Shown here piece by piece: positions 61,071 to 64,000 of a DNA stretch of 64,000 nucleotides; position 1 is the first letter of the stretch; the number at the start of each line of letters is the position of its first letter. The stretch comes from Sphingosinithalassobacter tenebrarum (GTDB taxonomy: Bacteria > Pseudomonadota > Alphaproteobacteria > Sphingomonadales > Sphingomonadaceae), in NCBI RefSeq assembly GCF_011057975.1, contig NZ_CP049109.1, forward strand, positions 868,001-932,000, written 5' to 3'. The translations under genes were made by a program, and so were the position numbers. Below the pieces are notes generated by a model. That model saw nothing but the letters and a program-made list of their open reading frames with translations. It did no database searches and had not been told where the DNA came from.

Positions 61071-62024
61071 TCAGGCGGCTTCGAGGCCGCGCGGCAGCTT
61101 GAAGGCGATCATTTCCTCAGCCGTCGTCACTTCGCGCTCGGTTATGTCGAAATGTCGCTTCAGATGATCGACGACTTCGCGCACCAGAATCTCGGGTGCC
61201 GAGGCGCCCGCGGTGATGCCGATACTGCCGACACCCGCCAGCCAGCCGTGATCGATGTCCTGACCGCGCTGGATCAGATGGGCGTCGGTGCCCTGGCGCT
61301 CGGCGACTTCGACGAGGCGCAGCGAATTGGAGGAATTGGGCGCGCCGATCACCAGCATCAGATCGACCGAGGAAGCGATCGCCTTCACTGCTTCCTGCCG
61401 GTTCGAGGTAGCGTAGCAAATGTCGTCGGCCTTGGGCGCGACGATCGTGGGGAAGCGGCGATGGAGCACCGCGAGCGTGGCGGCGGTATCGTCAACCGAC
61501 AGCGTCGTCTGCGTCAGAAACGCCAGATTGTCGGGGTCGGCCGGAGACAGCGCTTCGGCGTCCGCGACGGTTTCGAGCAGCGTCATCGAACCCTCGGGCA
61601 CCTGGCCGAAAGTTCCGATCACCTCGGGATGGCCCTTGTGTCCGATGAACAGGATGTGGCGGCCTGCCGCCACCAGCCGTTCGGCCTGTCGATGCACTTT
61701 CGACACCAGCGGGCATGTTGCGTCGAGATAGGAAAGCCCGCGCTCGGCGGCCTTGGCGGGTACGGCCTTGGGCACGCCATGCGCAGAAAACACGACGGGG
61801 ACGTCATCGGGCACCTGATCGAGTTCCTCGACGAAAATGGCGCCTTTTTCTCTCAGTGCGTCGACAACATATTTGTTGTGCACGATTTCGTGCCGGACAT
61901 AGACCGGGGGGCCGTATTTCTCGATCGCCAGTTCGACGATGCGGATGGCACGGTCGACTCCGGCGCAGAAGCCGCGCGGTGCGGCGATCAGCAATTCGAG
62001 GCAGGGTTTGGTCGCATCGGTCAT
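61071..62024 (-). CDS. ispH: 4-hydroxy-3-methylbut-2-enyl diphosphate reductase
   Basis: The 317-residue iron-sulfur enzyme performs the last step of the MEP isoprenoid pathway. Three cluster cysteines are in [28 protein letters not shown] and [28 protein letters not shown] is the substrate loop. It heads the run ispH-thrB-rnhA on the minus strand. Confidence 0.95.
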   Translation of the reverse strand: MTDATKPCLELLIAAPRGFCAGVDRAIRIVELAIEKYGPPVYVRHEIVHNKYVVDALREKGAIFVEELDQVPDDVPVVFSAHGVPKAVPAKAAERGLSYLDATCPLVSKVHRQAERLVAAGRHILFIGHKGHPEVIGTFGQVPEGSMTLLETVADAEALSPADPDNLAFLTQTTLSVDDTAATLAVLHRRFPTIVAPKADDICYATSNRQEAVKAIASSVDLMLVIGAPNSSNSLRLVEVAERQGTDAHLIQRGQDIDHGWLAGVGSIGITAGASAPEILVREVVDHLKRHFDITEREVTTAEEMIAFKLPRGLEAA

Positions 62025-62140
62025 CGCCGTCCGCCTGTACGCGATTGCTTGCGCGGCGCAAAGGCGGTTCCTATGGTGCGCGCCGTTTCCAGGGTCGCTC
62101 GCGTGGCGGCCCTCTCCATGTTGGAAAGGTGAACCGCCCC

Positions 62141-62779
62141 GTGTCGCTTCGCAAATTTGCCGCGCCGTTGATCGTCCTTGCCCTTGCTGCGGGATGCAGC
62201 CGTGAAGGGACGATCGCCCAGGGCGGCATCCATGCGGTTCGTTCCGCCTGTCCGGTCGTCGCGATCCCGGCCGGGACCGGGGACATCACGCTGTTCGATC
62301 CCGCCGACAGCCGGGATGCGAGCGCGATCGACGTGACTGCGACGATGACCAACGTCACGTCGACCTGCAACGAGACCGGCGAACAGATCGTCACCGACGT
62401 CGCGTTCGAGGTGTTTGCGCGTCGTCGCGATGCGGGCGCGGCGCGGAGCGTGACGCTGCCCTATTTCATCACCGTGGTGCGCGGCGGCGAATCGGTGATC
62501 GCCAAGCGCGTCGGGCAGGTCACGCTCGATTTCGCGGCGGGGGCCGATCGCGCGAGCACCAGCGGCACGGCTTCCACTTCGGTATCGCGCGCGGCCGCCA
62601 CATTGCCAGAAGCGGTTCGCGACCGTCTTACCGAGCGCCGTCGCGCGGGTGAGGAAGGCGCAGCGATCGATCCGCTTTCGGACCCGGCGATCCGCCAGGC
62701 GCTGCTCGCCGCGACGTTCGAGGCGATGGTCGGCTTCCAGCTCACCGAAGACCAGCTGCGCTACAACGCGACACGCTGA
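62141..62779 (+). CDS. Lipoprotein of unknown function
   Basis: The 212-residue protein begins with a lipobox ([10 protein letters not shown]). The mature part is beta-rich, with an [33 protein letters not shown] segment and a helical C-terminal part ([25 protein letters not shown]). GTG 62141 is chosen because the AGGTGA site lies about eight bases upstream; a GTG four codons earlier is an alternative. No family is recognised. Confidence 0.7.
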   Translation: MSLRKFAAPLIVLALAAGCSREGTIAQGGIHAVRSACPVVAIPAGTGDITLFDPADSRDASAIDVTATMTNVTSTCNETGEQIVTDVAFEVFARRRDAGAARSVTLPYFITVVRGGESVIAKRVGQVTLDFAAGADRASTSGTASTSVSRAAATLPEAVRDRLTERRRAGEEGAAIDPLSDPAIRQALLAATFEAMVGFQLTEDQLRYNATR

Positions 62780-62885
62780 GCCGGGTGGTCAAGGCGACGG
62801 ATTTCACGGGGAGTTTCGTTCCCCGATTGACTTGCGTCGAGCAGCCGTCCACTCTTTAGGAGTCGATGGCGAAATATCGTCATAG

Positions 62886-63080
62886 GTGCATGCGGGAGAG
62901 TGTGACGGCGTAAAGGCCGGCACCGCCGAAGGAGCAACCGCCCCGGAATCTCTCAGGCAAACGGGACCGCGTGCGCACGACACTCTGGAAAGCGCCTCGC
63001 CGCATGGCGGGGCCACCGAAGGGGTAAGTCCGGTATGGCGCTGCCGTCCGGGAGAAGCTCTCAGGTTCCGTGACAGAGGG
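62886..63080 (+). promoter_or_regulatory. Tandem glycine riboswitch upstream of gcvT
   Basis: Two consecutive aptamers are visible. The first (about 62890-62995) has GGGAGAGTG, CCGAAGGAGCAA and ATCTCTCAGGCAAA followed by ACTCTGGA; the second (about 62995-63080) has CACCGAAGGGGTAAG and AGCTCTCAGGTTCCGTGACAGAG. These are the hallmarks of the cooperative gcvT RNA motif. It occupies most of the 363-base gap before gcvT and would switch the glycine-cleavage operon on when glycine is high. The rest of the gap (62780-62885) holds no gene; it may contain the promoter (TTGACT at about 62827). Confidence 0.92.
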
Positions 63081-63142
63081 GGCGATGGAACATGCCGGGC
63101 AAGGCCGGTTCCGTCCCCTGTTGACTGCACGGAGACCGGCTG

Positions 63143-64000
63143 ATGAGCGAATTGGTCCAGGACAATAGCGAAGAGACGGGGCCGCAGCAGCTGCCGCTCG
63201 ATAGCTGGCACCGCGAACGCGGCGGCCGGATGGTGCCGTTCGCGGGCTATGAAATGCCTGTCCAGTATGAAGGCATCATGGCCGAACATCTCTGGACGCG
63301 CGAACATGCCGGGCTGTTCGACGTCAGCCATATGGGCCAGCTGCTCTTTTCGGGCGAAGGCGTCGACGTTGCGCTCGAAAGCCTGTTGCCGGGCGAGCTT
63401 CAGAAGCTCGGCGAGGGCCGCATGCGCTATTCGCTGCTGCTTGCCGAAAATGGCGGCATTCACGACGATCTGATGGTCACGCGCCTGCCCGCGAACAATG
63501 CATTCGAGGAAGATGCCGGCGCTTTCTACATGGTCGTCAACGGCGCGACCAAATGGGACGATCTGGGCGTGCTGCGCGAGAATCTGTCCGACGATATCCG
63601 CATAGCGCATCTCGACGAACAGGCGCTGCTCGCGCTGCAGGGCCCCGAAGCCGTAACGGCGCTCGAGCGACTGGTGCCGGGCGTTGCCGACCTCGTCTTC
63701 ATGACCGCCGGCGCGTTCGACTGGCAGGGCAATCCTTTGTGGGTCAGCCGCTCGGGCTATACCGGCGAGGACGGGTTCGAGATTTCGCTTCCCGCCGATT
63801 GCGCGGTCGCTTTCGCCGACGCGCTGCTTGAACAGGCCGAGGTCAAGCCGATCGGCCTGGGCGCGCGCGATTCGCTGCGGCTCGAGGCTGGGCTGCCGCT
63901 CTACGGGCATGACATCGACCTCGAAACCACGCCGATCGCTGCCGATCTGGGCTTTGCGCTGTCGAAGCGGCGGCGCGAGGAAGGCGGTTTCCCCGGCGCC
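63143..64000 (+). CDS. gcvT: Glycine cleavage system T protein (partial)
   Basis: The first 286 residues of the aminomethyltransferase are in the window, which ends mid-gene. The enzyme transfers the methylene group of glycine to tetrahydrofolate. GGRMVPFAGYEMPVQYEGIMAEHLWTREHAGLFDVSHMGQ, ALQGPEA, RSGYTGEDGFEISLP, and GLGARDSLRLEAGLPLYGHD (folate site) are all visible. ATG 63143 follows GGAG at eight bases. A glycine riboswitch controls it. Confidence 0.95.
   Translation, partial: MSELVQDNSEETGPQQLPLDSWHRERGGRMVPFAGYEMPVQYEGIMAEHLWTREHAGLFDVSHMGQLLFSGEGVDVALESLLPGELQKLGEGRMRYSLLLAENGGIHDDLMVTRLPANNAFEEDAGAFYMVVNGATKWDDLGVLRENLSDDIRIAHLDEQALLALQGPEAVTALERLVPGVADLVFMTAGAFDWQGNPLWVSRSGYTGEDGFEISLPADCAVAFADALLEQAEVKPIGLGARDSLRLEAGLPLYGHDIDLETTPIAADLGFALSKRRREEGGFPGA

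Noticed and set aside
1..64000. CRISPR arrays, tRNA/rRNA genes, IS elements
   Set aside because: No regularly spaced direct repeats, no cloverleaf-like intergenic segment and no transposase reading frame were found by eye.

Overview
This 64 kb window is GC-rich chromosomal DNA (about 65% GC by eye), packed with genes and with no tRNA, rRNA, phage or insertion sequence that I could recognise. The gene set points to an alphaproteobacterium, most likely of the order Sphingomonadales. The evidence is a GcrA cell-cycle regulator, a three-subunit cytochrome bc1 complex, an alphaproteobacterial-type ApaG/MetZ pair, ParE, a cpa/tad pilus locus, a tandem glycine riboswitch before gcvT, and dispersed palindromic repeats of a kind I associate with sphingomonads. 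The taxonomic placement is inference from family resemblance, not from a search.

Layout. 1-11.7 kb: end of an unknown gene, recO, leuB, a GT2-GtrA glycosyltransferase convergent with a PMT-type glycosyltransferase, metZ, apaG, a LysR regulator, a GNAT enzyme, a class A beta-lactamase-like serine hydrolase, and an ECF sigma factor with a membrane partner. 11.7-22.7 kb: parE, an exported alpha/beta hydrolase, gcrA, an ABC-2 permease, a CPBP protease, a Ca/Na antiporter, argD, argF and hslO. 22.7-30 kb: queC-queE, several exported hypotheticals, lipB, two overlapping membrane proteins, hemF and trmL. 30-36 kb: petABC (bc1 complex), apt, a repeat-rich Arg/Asp protein, a MaoC dehydratase and an NPP-type phosphodiesterase. 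36-49 kb: a GGDEF protein, ychF, pth, rplY, two TraB/GumN proteins, glyQ-glyS and ppdK. 49.7-56.8 kb: a Flp (Tad) pilus operon on the minus strand, cpaA-cpaB-cpaC-cpaD-cpaE-tadB-tadC. 56.8-64 kb: a hydrolase, an FAD oxidoreductase, rnhA, thrB, ispH, a lipoprotein, then the glycine riboswitch and the start of gcvT, which runs off the window.

How genes work together. argD and argF are consecutive arginine-synthesis steps. queC and queE serve 7-deazaguanine synthesis. petABC forms one respiratory complex. The rplY-pth-ychF run is a translation cluster. glyQ and glyS overlap by four bases and encode the two subunits of glycyl-tRNA synthetase. The cpa/tad genes encode the secretin, periplasmic, inner-membrane and prepilin-peptidase parts of a Flp pilus, but the motor ATPase (CpaF/TadA) and the pilin are not in the locus.

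Most unusual region. glyS (43105-45645) is far longer than usual, with an open frame. It carries two different palindromic repeat elements inserted in frame, and between them a 380-base stretch of low GC and foreign codon use that also covers a conserved GlyS motif. This looks like a mosaic tRNA-synthetase gene that tolerates repeat-derived peptides, comparable in principle to the Rickettsia palindromic elements. A second item is a compact hairpin/pseudoknot that ends one base before the metZ start codon.
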